A DNA stretch of 64,000 nucleotides from Batillaria attramentaria (Eukaryota > Mollusca > Gastropoda > Batillariidae), in NCBI GenBank assembly GCA_018292915.2, contig JACVVK020000210.1, positions 892,001 through 956,000 on the forward strand, given 5' to 3'. Shown here in pieces: positions 1 to 12,099 of this stretch. Numbering within the stretch: position 1 is the first letter of the stretch; the number at the start of each line of letters is the position of its first letter. A program made the translations under genes and the position numbers. The notes below the pieces were generated by a model. The model worked only from the letters and a program-made list of their open reading frames with translations, made no database searches and was not told where the DNA came from.

Positions 1-2906
1 CGTCTGAAGAGAACGTCAGCTTTGTCCCCACAAGTGAGCAAGAGAGTCTGAACAGGGCATTCAAAGAGACGTTCTCAGAGGCCAGCGAGGACAAACAAGG
101 CAAGCAGCCAACACCAGTGTTTCTCCTCATGCCGACGCAAGATGGTATCATGTACTGCTCCACTGAAGGGCCTCAGTCCAATCTGGCCTACGTGACCGGT
201 ACTCCAAACGAGCCCACGACATTCACTGATCCACTGAAGACAGACAGCGCTCAAGCTTTTGAAGGATACGCCCGCCATGATTTTTCAGGCAAGGGTTCCA
301 GCTCCAGTTCAGTTGAAAACAAAAAAATTGGAGCTCTAGATGAAAAAGCTAAAATGCAGCTGCAGAAGCTGGCGCCTGTAGTAAAACTTGTGAAACTACA
401 AACCACCAATTTACACAGCCTTGGAGCGTTGTCAGCACAGAGTCTACCAAAAGCAGCTTCAGAGAATTCTGGCACTAAAGTTACCCCTGAAGGTAAAACG
501 CCCAGCTATCCAATACTGCAGCAGGTCCTAAAAGAACCTCTGTCAGAAACGGAGAAGCCGAAACCACAGGAGTATGGTCGCGAGTTTTACCTTCAGCTTC
601 CAAATACAAGGAAAAAGGTGAAAATTGTGGCAGAAGCTGTAGAAAGTACAGATGAGCCGGCAAAGCCGTCCACGAGCCAAGATCCCAAAAAGAAGTACTG
701 TTTTGTTGTGGACTCCATCGAAGGAGAAGAGGATGAGTTTGTCAATGTAAAAGACCTGAATATGGAATCCATCACATGTCCCACAGATGTAAAAACTGTC
801 AAATCAGATCAGGGGTCAAACCCACACAAACAAACCACCGTGTCGAGTCAGAGGTCGAACCTACAGAAACATACCACCATGTCGAGTCAGGGTTCGAACC
901 TCGAGAAAGAAACCTTGAGGTCGGGCCATGGGTCCGACCTCCAGGAAAAAACCTTCAAGTTCCATACGGTTACCTTTCCAGATCACCCGAAACAAACCTC
1001 CAAAAAAGGTCGCAGGTCAGACCACCAGAAACAAACTGCTAGGTCCGGTTACAAGTCAGACCCCAAGAAACAAAAGAAAAGCCGGGGAGATGAAACAGAC
1101 AACAGCGATGCAGACAAAGACCTGTGGACTGCGCTGAAATCAACATCCGGGTTGAATCTGGAAGAACCGGTCAATGACGGAGGGGAACCAGCTGCCTCTA
1201 TGTCGTTCCTCCGGGTTTTGAATAACATGTTATGTGCTAAACTGGACCAGTCATCAACACGGCGGAATCTTCGTGCCAGTATCCCCGATTCTGACAGCCA
1301 CACCACAGCCGACGACCTTGTAGTGCTTGACGATGCTGCAGAGAAGACATCTGCGCCCACACAGGAAGGAACTTCCACTTCTACAGGGACAGAAAAAGGC
1401 CAAAATCAAGGCAAAGTACTAACTGAGATGGCAAATTTTTATGGCCTATCGCGGGGCTTGGTGTTTGAAAGCTGTGACTGTGGAGCCTTGTCAAAGAAAG
1501 ACATTGAGGAGAGAGAACTGTGGCAAGGCGTCTGGCGTTTTGGGAGGCTGCTTTACAGGGTAACTGTTAAAATATTTCAGAATAAATAAAGTCTGCTTGT
1601 ACTGTGTGGAAAATGTAGAGCAAAACGAAAACTACAACTAGTACAGGAAAATCAGCTAACAACAAGTAGAAAGAACAAATGTTTAAGCTTGCGATGAAAT
1701 TGCTACATCAGAAATTAGATTCTCTCTCACGCACACACGCTCGCACACACGCACGCACGCACACACACACGCGCGTCACATTATGCACAAAATTGCTCAG
1801 CAATTTGCTTTTTTTTGTTTTTGTTTTTTTTACATTTTTTACATATTTTTTTTTTTAACTGTTTATCTTATTCTTGCAGTTGCCTAACATTGGCATCGTC
1901 CGATTTTTGGGGAGCAACATATTCACCTTCGAGAAAGGGGGACTACTGTATATGAACATCGGGGAGCTGTTCTGGAGGGCTCTTTTGCCCCGTCGCTTGT
2001 CCGAGTTCCAGACAATTGTCGAGTTCTTTGATGAGATACCAGACAGTGTCCCCAAGTCACAGGTAAACAAGTTAACATTCCCAGTCCCACGGCACAGGAT
2101 AAACCTTTTTTTTTTTGGTTGTTTTTTTGTTTGTTTTGCCTGTCACCATTAGCTCTTTCGGAATTAGGCACTTTGTATTTTTATTTTATTCATATTCAAT
2201 CTGTTGTTAGATTTTGTTTGGTCACTCTTTGTCATGGGATTTCCTAACATGTCCAGTGCTTCATCAGTGTTATCATATAAATAAGCATCTATGTACATGT
2301 AGCTAGTAGTGGAAACTGTTCAATAGTCTTTCACTTGGCACTGAAAGGTTTTACTTATCAAAAGAGTTCGGTCAAAATCACTTCTCTTCAGTCAGACAGC
2401 TCAAGTGACGTCACATCTGAATCAAGACAAACTCCCTCATGCCTGATATTTTCTCCCACAGCTGACCCGAGCCAGCCCAAGAGAGTCGGCGTTCACAACC
2501 CAGTTTATAGGCCAGCCCTACCATTCGGATGTACTCATCACGCCCTATGCTCTTCGTGCCATCTATGAGAGACTGGGGGAACTACACGGTGTAGAGAAAT
2601 GGCAGCTATACTCTCGAGCTTTGTTCTACAGGCAACGGCTTGGCCACCAGTGTGCTTGGAGTCTGCTGGTATGCAGCTAACACAGCAATTTTTAAGTTTC
2701 TCCATGCTCGTTTATCTATTAGCCATTGTTGTAGAATGTTTTGTACATGTATTGTCATCACTGTAAAAGCTGGCATAAGTCAGGTTTGAAAATTTATAGG
2801 TGTTTCAGGGGTTTTCAAAGTCCCTCTCAAAATTTGAGCCAGATGATGCGAAATGCATTGATGCCCTCTTGTTCCCACACATTCGTTTGTAATTGAACAA
2901 AGCTTT

Positions 2907-2978
<72 letters not shown>

Positions 2979-3485
2979 CCCCCCCCCCCAAAAAAAAAAA
3001 AAAAAAAATCAGAAAAAAAGAAAAACCTCTCTGAGGAAAGAAAAACTTATCTGTCCAGTAAAATTGTCAGGGGAGGTTCTGGAAAACGATGGGAAACCTG
3101 CCTTATCAGTGTCATGAACGACTGTGATGGCAGGCATGCTTCCAACACCTTCTTTCGGGCATACATGTATTCAACCTCTGTGAAAAGGCCCACGGTCATC
3201 AAAATTCCATGCTTTTAACTCCGATCAAGTTTTGCCCATGTCTGTTGTAGGTGACCCCTCCTACAGAGCAGAGTCCCCGACAAGGCGTGCCAGCAGCAGT
3301 CCCCAAGCTGGGTCAGGTTGCCATGAAGAGGTTGTACAGTGTGGAGTCACCGGCAGAACATGGGGTAACAACGGTACATGTCTGCTTTATCCATTTTCAT
3401 GCCAAATCTGAAACTTTGAACCCACATCTTCGCTGCTCGCAGCCAATAGCTGTTGCCACATCATCATCTTGCTGGTCATTGTGTG

Positions 3486-3536
<51 letters not shown>

Positions 3537-6500
3537 GCCGTGTGTTTGTAGTTAAATGTATTTGTGGAGGTGTGGTGTGTGTTTCTGGATGAGTGAGTGT
3601 GCTGATTGTAAGGTGCCCTGAGCTCCTGCGGGATGGGTATGCCTCATATACCCATATCATTAGAATTTATTATTATAATCATTTTGTTGTCGTAGGAGGT
3701 GATGGTGGTTGTGTGTGTGTGTGTGCGCGCATTCGTTGGTTTTTGTTGTTCAACAGGTAGTTTTGTGAAGGTGTTTTGTTTGATATTACATCATTGCTCG
3801 GCCGGTTTTCAGTGCATTTTACATAAGCTGTTCATCAGTGTGTGTACACAATATCAAATCCAGTCTCAAGAATACTCTGTTAGTTTGTTAATCCCAAAAT
3901 TGAATTTGTTTACCAGTCACATATATATATAAAAACAAGCAACACATGTGCAGCATAAACTGAATTAGAAATCGAACACACCCGCACATTCTCTGTAAAG
4001 TTGTTTAATTTGTTCATTCCACCTGCCAGCAGATTTCCATTTTTGGCTTAAAAATGTCCGCCCCTCAATAAGTGTGTTTCTCCCTCTCAAGCACTTAAAA
4101 TCATGTCAAACTACACCAAATTGCACAGACTATTTTTTTTAAATTTTTTTTACTTTATTGTCCCTTTCGGGAAAATTCGGGCTGCTTCCCCTGGGGGAAG
4201 CGCGTCGCCGCGGTGCAGCGCCACCCAATACCTATCCTTTTTTTTTTTAAACAATTTTTTTTTTTTTGCAATTTTGCTGGGGGAGGAAAGCCGGATAACC
4301 TGGAGAGAAACCCCCGATGAGCAGCCCGGCAGCCAGGAAAAACCGGAATCACATATATCACAAGCTCGACCTGGGCTCGAACCCATGCTTCATCGCCATG
4401 ACATTGGTGACGACCGGTTTCTGACTAACAGCTGAATATGCCGATCGTGTTTTTTTGTTTTTGTTTTTGTTTTTTGGGTACAACGTGACAAAAAAACAAA
4501 GATATTTGAAATTTCAGCACTATCTGCATAAAAATGTTAGTAAACTACCCTGAAATTTCAAGTCTGTATCTTGTTGTTGTTTTTTTGTTGTTGTTGTGGG
4601 TTTTTTTTCTGAACCTGACAAATCAGCTAGTCCACAGAGAATGGCTGAGGAAAAATCAGTCCGTCTTGAATGAGTTAATCTAATTTTTAAACTGATTCCA
4701 GGGCAGCATGCCCTGGATGCCTCTAGCATAACGTGTTTGCCCTGCAGACGCACGCTTTTGGCTTTGCCACTTAGTCACTAAATGCACCGTTCTTGCTTTT
4801 GCTCGTTGGGCCATTTTGAGCCCTATTATTATTATTATTATTGTTGTTACATGTATTATTATTCTTGCAGATCAAAACCTGCAGGGAGCTGTGTGACGGT
4901 GGAGCGGGTACAGCGCTTGAGGTAAAAGGTGTCTGCCCCTCACTTAGCCAGGCGATGACAGACCTCATTTTTCACTGGAAACTGATGGGCATAGTGAAAC
5001 CTTTCTGTACCTGCCAGCTGTCAGTGAAAGGCCCTATGCCTCTTGAGTGAGTGAATTTTCAAATGCCGTGAAGTTTAGATCTGTAGCTTTGTCAGATCCA
5101 GGTAAAGTAGATTTGAGATCAATGCGTCTGGTTTTTTTAATCTGTTTCTCTGAGTGTGTTTGTGTGTGTGGTTTGTTTGTATTGTAGTTGTCGTTTTGGG
5201 GGATGTTTTGGTTTGTTTTTTTGGCAGTTGTTTTGTTAGTTTGTTTTTTGTTGTTGGTGTTTTGGGGTTGGGGTTGTTTTTGTTGTTGTTGCTGTTGGTG
5301 GTGTTTTGTTTTGTTTTGTTTTTTTGTTGTTGTTTTGGTTTGTTTGTTTTTTTGGAGGGGGGGGGGGGGGGCAGAAAAAACATAATTGGGTGGATATTGT
5401 ACAGATGCTTACATGATCACACTTACAAGAAAAATCATAAACGTTAACAGAAAAGGAAGCGAAACTGACTGCAAGTGAAAGTGTAAACAACTAGAAGCAA
5501 CCAAAACAAAACAAAAAACATAATCCACTTTTTATTTTATGTGTTCAGACCTCTGACCTTTGGAGACATTCCACTGACTCACATCACTGAAATGAAATTC
5601 CTGGATCTGGACGGTCTTCACTGTTGGAAGCGGAACAACGGATTCTTTGTCAGCCTGTTCGAGCTACGTCTGTGGGATCTGCTCCCTCCTGCTGGTGATG
5701 TGGATTTTGACGAAATTCTGGACTCGGCCATGGCTGCAGGCAGAAAAGTGGATGTGTGTGAAATGCTTCAAGGGGAGACCATCTTTCTCAGTCATTACGG
5801 CTACATGCCAGAGGACATAAAGGAGGTGGAGGAGAAGAAGAGGAAAGAGAGAAGTGGAGAGAAGTCGGAGGGTTTCCACTCCTCATCGTCCTGCAGCGTA
5901 GCCATCGAGAAACCGGGAGCACTGAATGAGATGACCACCTTGCTCAACGTGCGTTTCCTTCGCAAGATTTACGAGATGCTGTCCGAGCTGGATGGGACGT
6001 ATGTACCACATTCAGAAGGGATTTTCTATGTCAAGTACTGGATGCATGACTGCCCCAAAGAGATAGAAATGCTTGATGAACTTGAGGGTTGCAGCAGTAA
6101 ATTCAGGCCAAAAGTACTTTACGGACCAAAGAGACCACATGTCAAGAGCAAAACGGAGAGTAACAGTGACACAAACACGCAGGCTGTTGTCAGCAAAGCA
6201 GACAGTCACTATGGCACGAACAAATCGGAGGCAGAAGACAACACTGAGAGTAAGGTCGATGAAAACAAGCAGGACAGGGTGAGCGAAACGGAGATTGACC
6301 ATGGTGTAATCGATCAGGAAATGGGGGACGCAGCTGAGAGTCATGAAGGCATCAAGCCCAGTTCAGCTGATGAATCCAGCAGTGACCTTGAGAAAGCCAC
6401 GCAGGTCGTGGAGAAAATGGAGAGTCGGCGTGTCAAAAGAAAATATGAAGCAGTGAAAGGACTGGAACAAACAGAGAGTCACCACAGGAAAATCAAGGAA

Positions 6501-9369
6501 GAAGTTATGGACGAAACAGAGATTCCTTGGGGCAAAGTCAAGCGTGTAGTGATGGACGACACAGTGAGTCCTGGTGGAAAAGTCGAGCGTGTAGTGACGG
6601 ATGACACAGAGATTCCCGGGGGCAAAGTCGAGCGTGTAGTGATGGACGACACAGAGATTCCTGGGGGCAAAGTTGAGCGTGTAGTGATGAATGACACAGA
6701 GAGTCCTGGGGGCAAAGCCAAGCGTGCAGTAATGGACGAAGCAGAGAGTTACCAGGTCAGAATCAAGCAGGAGGTAATGGACGAGGAAGAAGAGGTGGCC
6801 AACCTGCCCATCATGTTCGGCCCAGACCTAATCGTTGCTGATACATCGGCAGACAACGTGGCTGAAGGCCTGGATGAAAACGCTGTGGTAGACAGCTACC
6901 TGGTAGAGGTGAATGTGGAGGAAGTTAAAGAATTAGGAATGGAATTTACTGCAAGTGATGAGATGGTGGGGTCAACCCAGACAGAGCCAGCACACGCCCA
7001 GGGTGTTATTGTTACTGTTGCTGACAGCGACAACTCTTGGCACTCGGAAGCGCCCGAAGATGAGTTGACAAATGAACAGGACCTGATTTTTAGCATGTAT
7101 GCCTATCCGTGGTCATGTGACTGTCCTCAGAATGAGGACAGTAACTACCCTCTGAAGTCTTACTCCATCGAGCAGTGCTTTTGTTCGAGGCACAAAACTC
7201 GCGTGGTCGAACCATTAACAGTGCTGTCTCAAATCGGACAAGCCATCATTCATCAGACCATTCTGTTCACTTTCAAAACGGAGAAAATGATGCATTTCAG
7301 TGTTGCTGAGCTGCTGGCGAAGGGCTTGCTGAAGCCGACGGTGACCTATGAATATCTTCATTCTCACGGAAACAAACTTTGGTGCCGTCAGGCAAACTCT
7401 TTCGAGACGAGTTTCCTTCAGCATCAGGGTGTCTGGATGCCAACGAGTAATCTTCTGACAAGTCATCTTCTGGCTCAGATGATGATCAGCGCAGAATTTC
7501 TCTGCTTCCTGTCATACTCGGAATCGGGTGGCACACGCATAGGGCTGAAGCAGAGTGACATATTCCTTCACCAGGTCGGCCACATCTGCCCCAACAGCTC
7601 TTCCCTTGCACGTCGCGCCCTTCGCAGCATCATAAACATAGAACGGCTGATGTCAGCATGGGCAAAGAGCTGCGTTATGGTCAACAGGGCAAAAGACATA
7701 ATGCGGAAGAAAGTGGGGGAAAATTCCCAGAGGCACCAGATCAAGGCGCTGACAGAGGTCAAACATACTACACAACCGCAACCTCCGATCCCCCCTGAAA
7801 AGGAAGATACCATAAGGATGCTCAGTACTGCTGACTGTTTCCTGAAGCTGAAGCGGTTTGTGAGTACGGATCTCATGCACTGCCCCGATGAAAGCAAAAA
7901 GGTACAGGTTCACGGAGGAACCGAGTACTTTGTCTGTTCACCAACAAATCGTGGAGCAGAGCACTCAAAGTCAAACATGAGCAAGCTGCCCTCAGATCAG
8001 AGTGAAAAACAGAGCAAGCAGAGAAGAAGAACCTCATGATTCCGCTGTGTTCTTTGGAGCCATGGCGCCACGCAAGTCACCGTACACCAACGTAAATCTC
8101 AAAGGTTATGCCTACATCACTGAGGACTACGTCAGTTCTATGGTCGGCAAGAGATTCCCAGAGCACATCATCGTAATGGCTGGAACATTACGTGTCTGGG
8201 AACGCAGCTTCAGTGTGCTGCGAGTCAATGGGAAGCTGTACCTCAGCTGGGGCGAGTGTGCACACAAACTCGTGGGCATCAACACTGTCTACGCCCTGGC
8301 ACAGAAGCTGAGAGTCTTCCTCTACAAGGTACCAAGCCTCTTTCCTTCCGTAGGGCCTCTGTAAGGCTTCTGCTCGAACCTACTTTAAACTGTGCTGGTA
8401 GGCAGGGGTGGGTGGGTATTAGGGAGTTTTACGTCCTTTTCCATCACGTATGGGTCATATCAAGGACGGGGCAACGAGAAAAAGGCCAGATATGTGGCCC
8501 CTTCCAGGAATTGAACTCGCAACCTAAGCATTGGGAGTCCAACGCTCTACCAATCTGCTACCCTAGCTCCCACTGGTACAGTTTGTGTGCTGCACATGGT
8601 TTGATATGCAGTAGGAGGTACTAACTCACTAACTGACCACAAGCTGGGGGAATTTTCAGTCATTTGGCACTTTTCAGCCCCCAAAATTAGTTTCAGCTGA
8701 AGGAGGGAAGAAGAAAGAAAGAAGGAAAGTCAGAGAAAGGAAGGTAGATGAGAAAAATGTTTGTGCAAGATCAGCAGCGTAGACTGATAGGCATGAAAGT
8801 GTGTCAAAAGAAAACAGTTCAGATCTATATTTCATCTCGCACACACAAACTGGGTCGAAAGATCTCTCCTAGGTGATCAGCTGGCTTCAGGTCAAGGCAG
8901 TGGAATCAGTCCTAACATCATCTTGTACTTTCGTGTGTTTAACGTTTGTAAGGCATTAGGCCTTGAAGCCTTCTGATTTGCTATTTGTGAGGATTTTGCA
9001 CAATATATTTTCTTTTTTTTATTCTTTTATATATATTTTTTAAAAATATATTTCAAGGTACCCCATGCTGTCCTGTATCACCTGGCCGAGAACTACCCAG
9101 GGCTCCAGTTTGGACAGATCAACAACAACCCCTGGATTTGCATCAACAGCCTGAACGCTATATATTGTCTCGGAATCATGGAGCCACAGAACTTGACCAT
9201 GTTTCCCAAGACCTTCAGCCTCTTATGGGACATCTTTGTGGAGACTGCGCAGCAGAAAGTCCGCTATCGCAGTTTTGTCCTCCTTCCCAAGCAAGGCAGT
9301 GCCCTGCCGGAGCCCACAGCTGGACCAACCCGAAAGGAAAAGAAACGGATGAAGATTTGTTTCATTTAA
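1..9369 (+). CDS. uncharacterised large protein, 5' partial, 8 visible exons
   Basis: I do not recognise this gene. The reading frame is open from position 3, so the gene starts before the window. Proposed exons are <1-1559, 1880-2062, 2462-2668, 3251-3373, 4871-5046, 5549-7901 (or 7859), 7996-8328 and 9058-9369, with the stop at 9367-9369. All junctions are GT-AG and all phases match. The apparent stop at 8037-8039 is avoided by a short intron: donor at 7902 or 7860, acceptor at 7994-7995, both phase 0. The protein is acidic, Ser/Lys/Glu-rich and low in complexity in the middle. It has two tandem-repeat tracts (13-residue and 15-residue units). Three segments share a pattern of hydrophobic strand, G-x-[LF]-[YF] and an amphipathic [EL]-rich helix (1889-1990, 5592-5690, 8179-8270), suggesting a repeated domain. 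No signal peptide or membrane segment is visible. Exon structure is fairly sure; function is unknown. Confidence 0.75.
810..1082 (+). repeat. coding tandem repeat, 39-bp (13-residue) units
   Basis: Within the first visible exon, about six or seven diverged 13-residue units follow one another. Examples are QGSNPHKQTTVSS, QRSNLQKHTTMSS and QGSNLEKETLRSG, then more degenerate units up to a lysine-rich stretch. Each has a Ser-[Asn/Asp] core and a Lys-x-Thr. The units are in frame, so copy number can change without breaking the protein. The composition suggests a disordered region. Confidence 0.8.
1729..1775. repeat. CA-type microsatellite in intron
   Basis: An interrupted CA/CG dinucleotide tract lies in the first visible intron of the uncharacterised gene, just upstream of a T-rich stretch. 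Nothing else is recognised in this intron. Confidence 0.8.
2907..2976. repeat. (AC)n microsatellite
   Basis: A nearly pure AC run of about 70 bp is followed by poly-C and then poly-A in the intron between 2668 and 3251. It is likely length-polymorphic. Confidence 0.95.
3478..3535. repeat. (GT)n microsatellite
   Basis: A GT run with one GC interruption lies in the 3374-4870 intron. A shorter GT tract follows near 3709-3728. Confidence 0.95.
4127..4430 (-). repeat. tRNA-derived SINE fragment (family B)
   Basis: This matches the longer copy at 23628-23945 (shared blocks around the GGGCTGCTTCCCC segment and the GCTCGAACCC B-box complement). Read on the minus strand, a B-box-like GGTTCGAGCCC is followed by a SINE body that ends in T-rich sequence on the plus strand, i.e. 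a minus-strand A tail. The tRNA-like 5' end is truncated at about 4420. The flanks at 4030-4140 and 4690-4790 resemble parts of another dispersed repeat ('CATGCCC...TTTGCCACTT' type), so the SINE may have landed in an older repeat. Confidence 0.7.
5154..5372. repeat. T/G-rich low-complexity tract with poly-G
   Basis: An intronic stretch of TTG/TTTG simple sequence ends in a run of 18 G. No gene content is seen. The long apparent reading frames across it come from base composition. Confidence 0.85.
6531..6750 (+). repeat. coding tandem repeat, 45-bp (15-residue) units
   Basis: Inside the large exon 5549-7901, about five 15-residue units occur with consensus GGKVERVVMDDTEIP. Flanking copies are more diverged (…KIKEEVMDETEIP before, …RIKQEVMDEEEE after). 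Neighbouring units are nearly identical in DNA, indicating recent slippage or unequal exchange. The [IV]K-x-E-[VE]-M-D core resembles a SUMO-acceptor pattern (psi-K-x-E) in some units, but that reading is speculative. Confidence 0.85.
8397..8571 (-). repeat. tRNA-derived SINE (family C)
   Basis: Read on the minus strand from about 8571, a tRNA-like head carries an A-box-like TGGTAGAGCGTTGGACTC and a B-box-like GAGTTCAATTCC. The body contains CTCGTTGCCCCGTC and ends with ACCCACCCACC. The same body occurs at 58567-58737 and, as a 3' fragment, near 41785-41880. It lies in the last intron (8329-9057) of the uncharacterised gene. No clear target-site duplication was found. Confidence 0.75.
8645..8720 (+). 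repeat. fragment of CAGRCTGGGGAA MITE family
   Basis: A short match to the family found complete at 54057-54430: CTGGGGGAATTTTCAGTC followed by a second TTTTCAGCC block. It is truncated on the right, where it runs into purine-rich simple sequence. Confidence 0.6.
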
Positions 9370-9562
9370 GTGAAAACCTCAAAGAGAGAAACACCTGAAA
9401 CTTCGTTACTGGTCATTACCATCTGTTTCGGTTGGTTCACCTGGAGCAGACAGTTAATTTAATTCACTACAACCATGCTTGAAGCAGTGTGAATGAATTT
9501 GTTCCGTGTGAAGATAACCTTTGGCTTGACTATGGTTATGTAACTATGTATATATATATATA

Positions 9563-11149
9563 TATACTACTCCACATTTGCTTTGCATCACTTTTCGTTT
9601 TGCGATTGATAAAAGCCCACTGCCAGATTTGCAACTGTTGTTGCTTTTTACGGGTACGGGCATGATTATTGATTGTAATGACATTGCCAACTTCGTGAAT
9701 TGTGTGCACGCCATGCATCATAATGCAGTTGACCACCATAACCCTCAAATTTGCTCGTAAATAGTGCTCATGGTCAAATTTGGTTTAGTGATGGGAAAAA
9801 GATTAGTGTCATTTTGGTCTTGCTTGCTGCTACACCATGCCTCGAGAACTGCTCCAGAGACGTTTGACTGACACTGAGATGGCCAGAGATGTCGGGATGC
9901 TGGAGGCTGGGTCTTCTCAGCGTCAGGTGGCTCAAGCCCTCGATGTCACGCAAAGTGTCATCTCACGACTATGGAATCGCTACCAGACTACAGGGACTGT
10001 CTCACGAAGGCATTCTGGTGGCAGAACTCGGATCACAACTCTGCGCGAAGACAGATTCCTCGTCATGCAGGCTCACCGACACCCCTTCCGGTACGCGACT
10101 CAGCTCCAAAATGACCTCCGCCACGCATCTGGGACTCGGATTTCCACTGAAACTGTGAGGAGGAGACTTCATGAGGCCGGCCTGAGCTCCAGAGCCCCTG
10201 CAGTCCGCGTTCCTTTGACTCAGCAGCACAGGAGAGGAAGACTTGCCTGGGCACAGCAGCACGCAAGGTGGACCGTCGTTGAACGGACGCCCGTCTTGTT
10301 CACGGACTAGTCAAGGTTTTGCCTGGACATGACAGATCGTCGCCAGAGAGTGTGGAGACGTAGAAATCAACGATTCCACAATGCCTTTGTGGCCCAGCAC
10401 AACCGGTATGGCGGCGGTTCCCTGATGGTCTGGGATGGCATCAGTGTTTTGGGCAAGACCGACCTCCACGTGTTCTGGAACGGCACGCTGACGGCAATAC
10501 GGTACCGGGATGAGATTTTGGACCCTGTCGTGAGACCCTACGCTGGCGCCATTGGTCCCGAGTTCATTCTCATGGACGACAACGCCCGCCCACACAGTGC
10601 ACGCATTGTTGACCAGTACCTTGAAGAGGAATCCATGGAGCTCATGAAGTGGCCAGCCAGGTCCCCGGATCTTAATCCAATTGAACACGTTTGGGACATG
10701 ATCGGACGAGCTGTACGTGCACGTGTCAACCCACCCCGCACGCTGGCGCAGCTTGGACAGGCCCTTCAGCAGGAGTGGGACCAGATCCCACAACAGACGA
10801 TCCGGAACCTCATCTGTTCCATGAGGCGGCGCTGTCAGGCAGTCATTTCGGCTCGAGGAGGTCACAGGCAATACTAACATTCCATTTTAGCTCGTTCAGC
10901 AACACCTTGTTCACTTTTGAATGACACCACCTTTTTCTGCCCATACGCTGAATATCCCTGATTTTGAGGGTAGGCTGGGACTTCTGTCTTTTCAACTGTT
11001 TTCTGAATGAAATTTTTGGTTATGATTGTTCTGTTTTGTTGCCTTATGCACGAGGATTGCAATGTATTTACCTTAATGAAATAAAAGCAAATTGTCTATT
11101 CCACAGTCTTTGTCTTTGTAGTGATGCAAAGCAAATGTGGAGTAGTATA
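9563..11149 (+). mobile_element. Tc1-like DNA transposon, nearly intact
   Basis: Perfect inverted termini are seen: TACTACTCCACATTTGCTTT and onward at 9565-9591, with its reverse complement at 11121-11147 (27 bp, or about 31 bp if the flanking TATA is counted). Both ends abut TA, the expected Tc1/mariner target, inside an AT-repeat. The element is about 1.58 kb and encodes one transposase (9837-10877) on the plus strand. It lies between the uncharacterised gene and msl2. The identical termini and single coding lesion suggest a fairly recent insertion. Confidence 0.9.
9837..10877 (+). pseudogene. Tc1-like DD34E transposase with one in-frame stop
   Basis: The frame encodes about 346 codons. 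An N-terminal helix-turn-helix region (about residues 20-60, containing QRQVAQALDVTQSVISRLW) is followed by a GGRTR-type linker and a second DNA-binding region. The DDE domain has a first Asp at residue 157 (VLFTD), a second at 248 (MDDNARPHSA) and Glu at 283 (SPDLNPIEHVWD), exactly 34 residues later. A TAG at 10308-10310 directly follows the first catalytic Asp, where family members usually have a Glu codon. The frame is otherwise uninterrupted to the TAA at 10875-10877. Transposase of this family excises and inserts DNA at TA in the nucleus; this copy should be inactive unless the stop is read through. Confidence 0.93.
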
Positions 11150-11215
11150 TATAGAATAGGGACAAAGGCGTCGCTAAAGCCAAAAACATGCGCTCAATCA
11201 GGTCAATTTGAAAGT

Positions 11216-11553
11216 AGGGGAAGTAAGTAAAGCTGAGAGCGCTCCCTAGATCTAGGAGGTGTGTGCTTTGTATGCCATTGGACAAGTCGTTTATTGGACA
11301 TTTAGTCGTGAGCGGCTAAAATCACCAATTCATATGGCCTTGGTTGTACCGACCATTTTCCTCCCGGTGGGAGGGGAATGGGGGCCTTATGAATGGTGAG
11401 ATACCCTTAGATCTGTTAAACGTTTCAGCGGTAGGATGGTAGGTCCCCCCCCCCCCCCCCCCATTGTGGCTTGTAGCAAGGCGGACTTGTCCAATGGCAT
11501 ACAAAGCACACACCTAGATCTAGGGTGCACTCTCAGCTTTACTTACTTCCCCT
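11216..11553. mobile_element. foldback/long-TIR MITE
   Basis: About 70-bp inverted arms lie at 11216-11287 and 11484-11553, sharing for example CTAGATCTAGG and GTATGCCATTGGACAAGTC with few mismatches. An inner imperfect hairpin (about 11320-11395) surrounds TCCTCCCGGTGGGAGG, and a poly-C run lies near 11446-11462. There is no coding capacity. It sits about 65 bp right of the Tc1 element. Confidence 0.85.
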
Positions 11554-12038
11554 ATATATATATATATATACATATATAGTGTGTGTGTGTGTGCACGCTG
11601 CAACCTTAGTAAACTTACCAGTGGGGTTAGAGAATCTTGAACTAACTTCATTTGGTGAGAGGACTATAAGCGCCATGGATATGGTTACCATATATAGGCT
11701 TTTTTATTCTCTTTTTTCACCATTTTACAGAAAGGGAATGTAAATCATTAATAATCTTTGACTTCATAAACTCTGTTTGTGCTTTTGAAAGTTGAGGTAT
11801 GACTTTGATGGCAAATTGCAGAGCAGTTGAAGCAAGAAAGAGTCCAGCGTTAACCGCCATGACAGTGGAACGGTACTGAATTGCAAAGCAGCACTTGAAA
11901 GGGATTATGCTGCGCACTGTATAATTTGTGTAAATATTCATCAAGTGTGACTGATTTCATTTTGAGGACTTACATTAATCATGTTGAAAATGAGGACAAT
12001 GTAGATGGTAAATCTAAACATCTACACTTCCCCCCAGT

Positions 12039-12041
<3 letters not shown>

Positions 12042-12098
<57 letters not shown>
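12042..12098. repeat. (GT)n microsatellite
   Basis: A pure GT run lies in the intergenic region between the Tc1 element and msl2. A second, interrupted GT tract lies at about 12770-12836. The rest of 11554-13240 contains T-rich simple sequence (12370-12404) and an AATAAA at 12875-12880. I see no gene in it. Confidence 0.95.

Positions 12099-12099
<1 letters not shown>

Noticed and set aside
2893..3117. Thr/His-repeat protein
   Set aside because: Translation of an AC microsatellite and poly-A run inside an intron.
8002..8364. Separate small gene starting with an ATG at 8062
   Set aside because: It begins 22 bp after the previous stop and continues in phase into 9058-9369. A short phase-0 intron joins it to the upstream exon, and it shares a motif with earlier exons.
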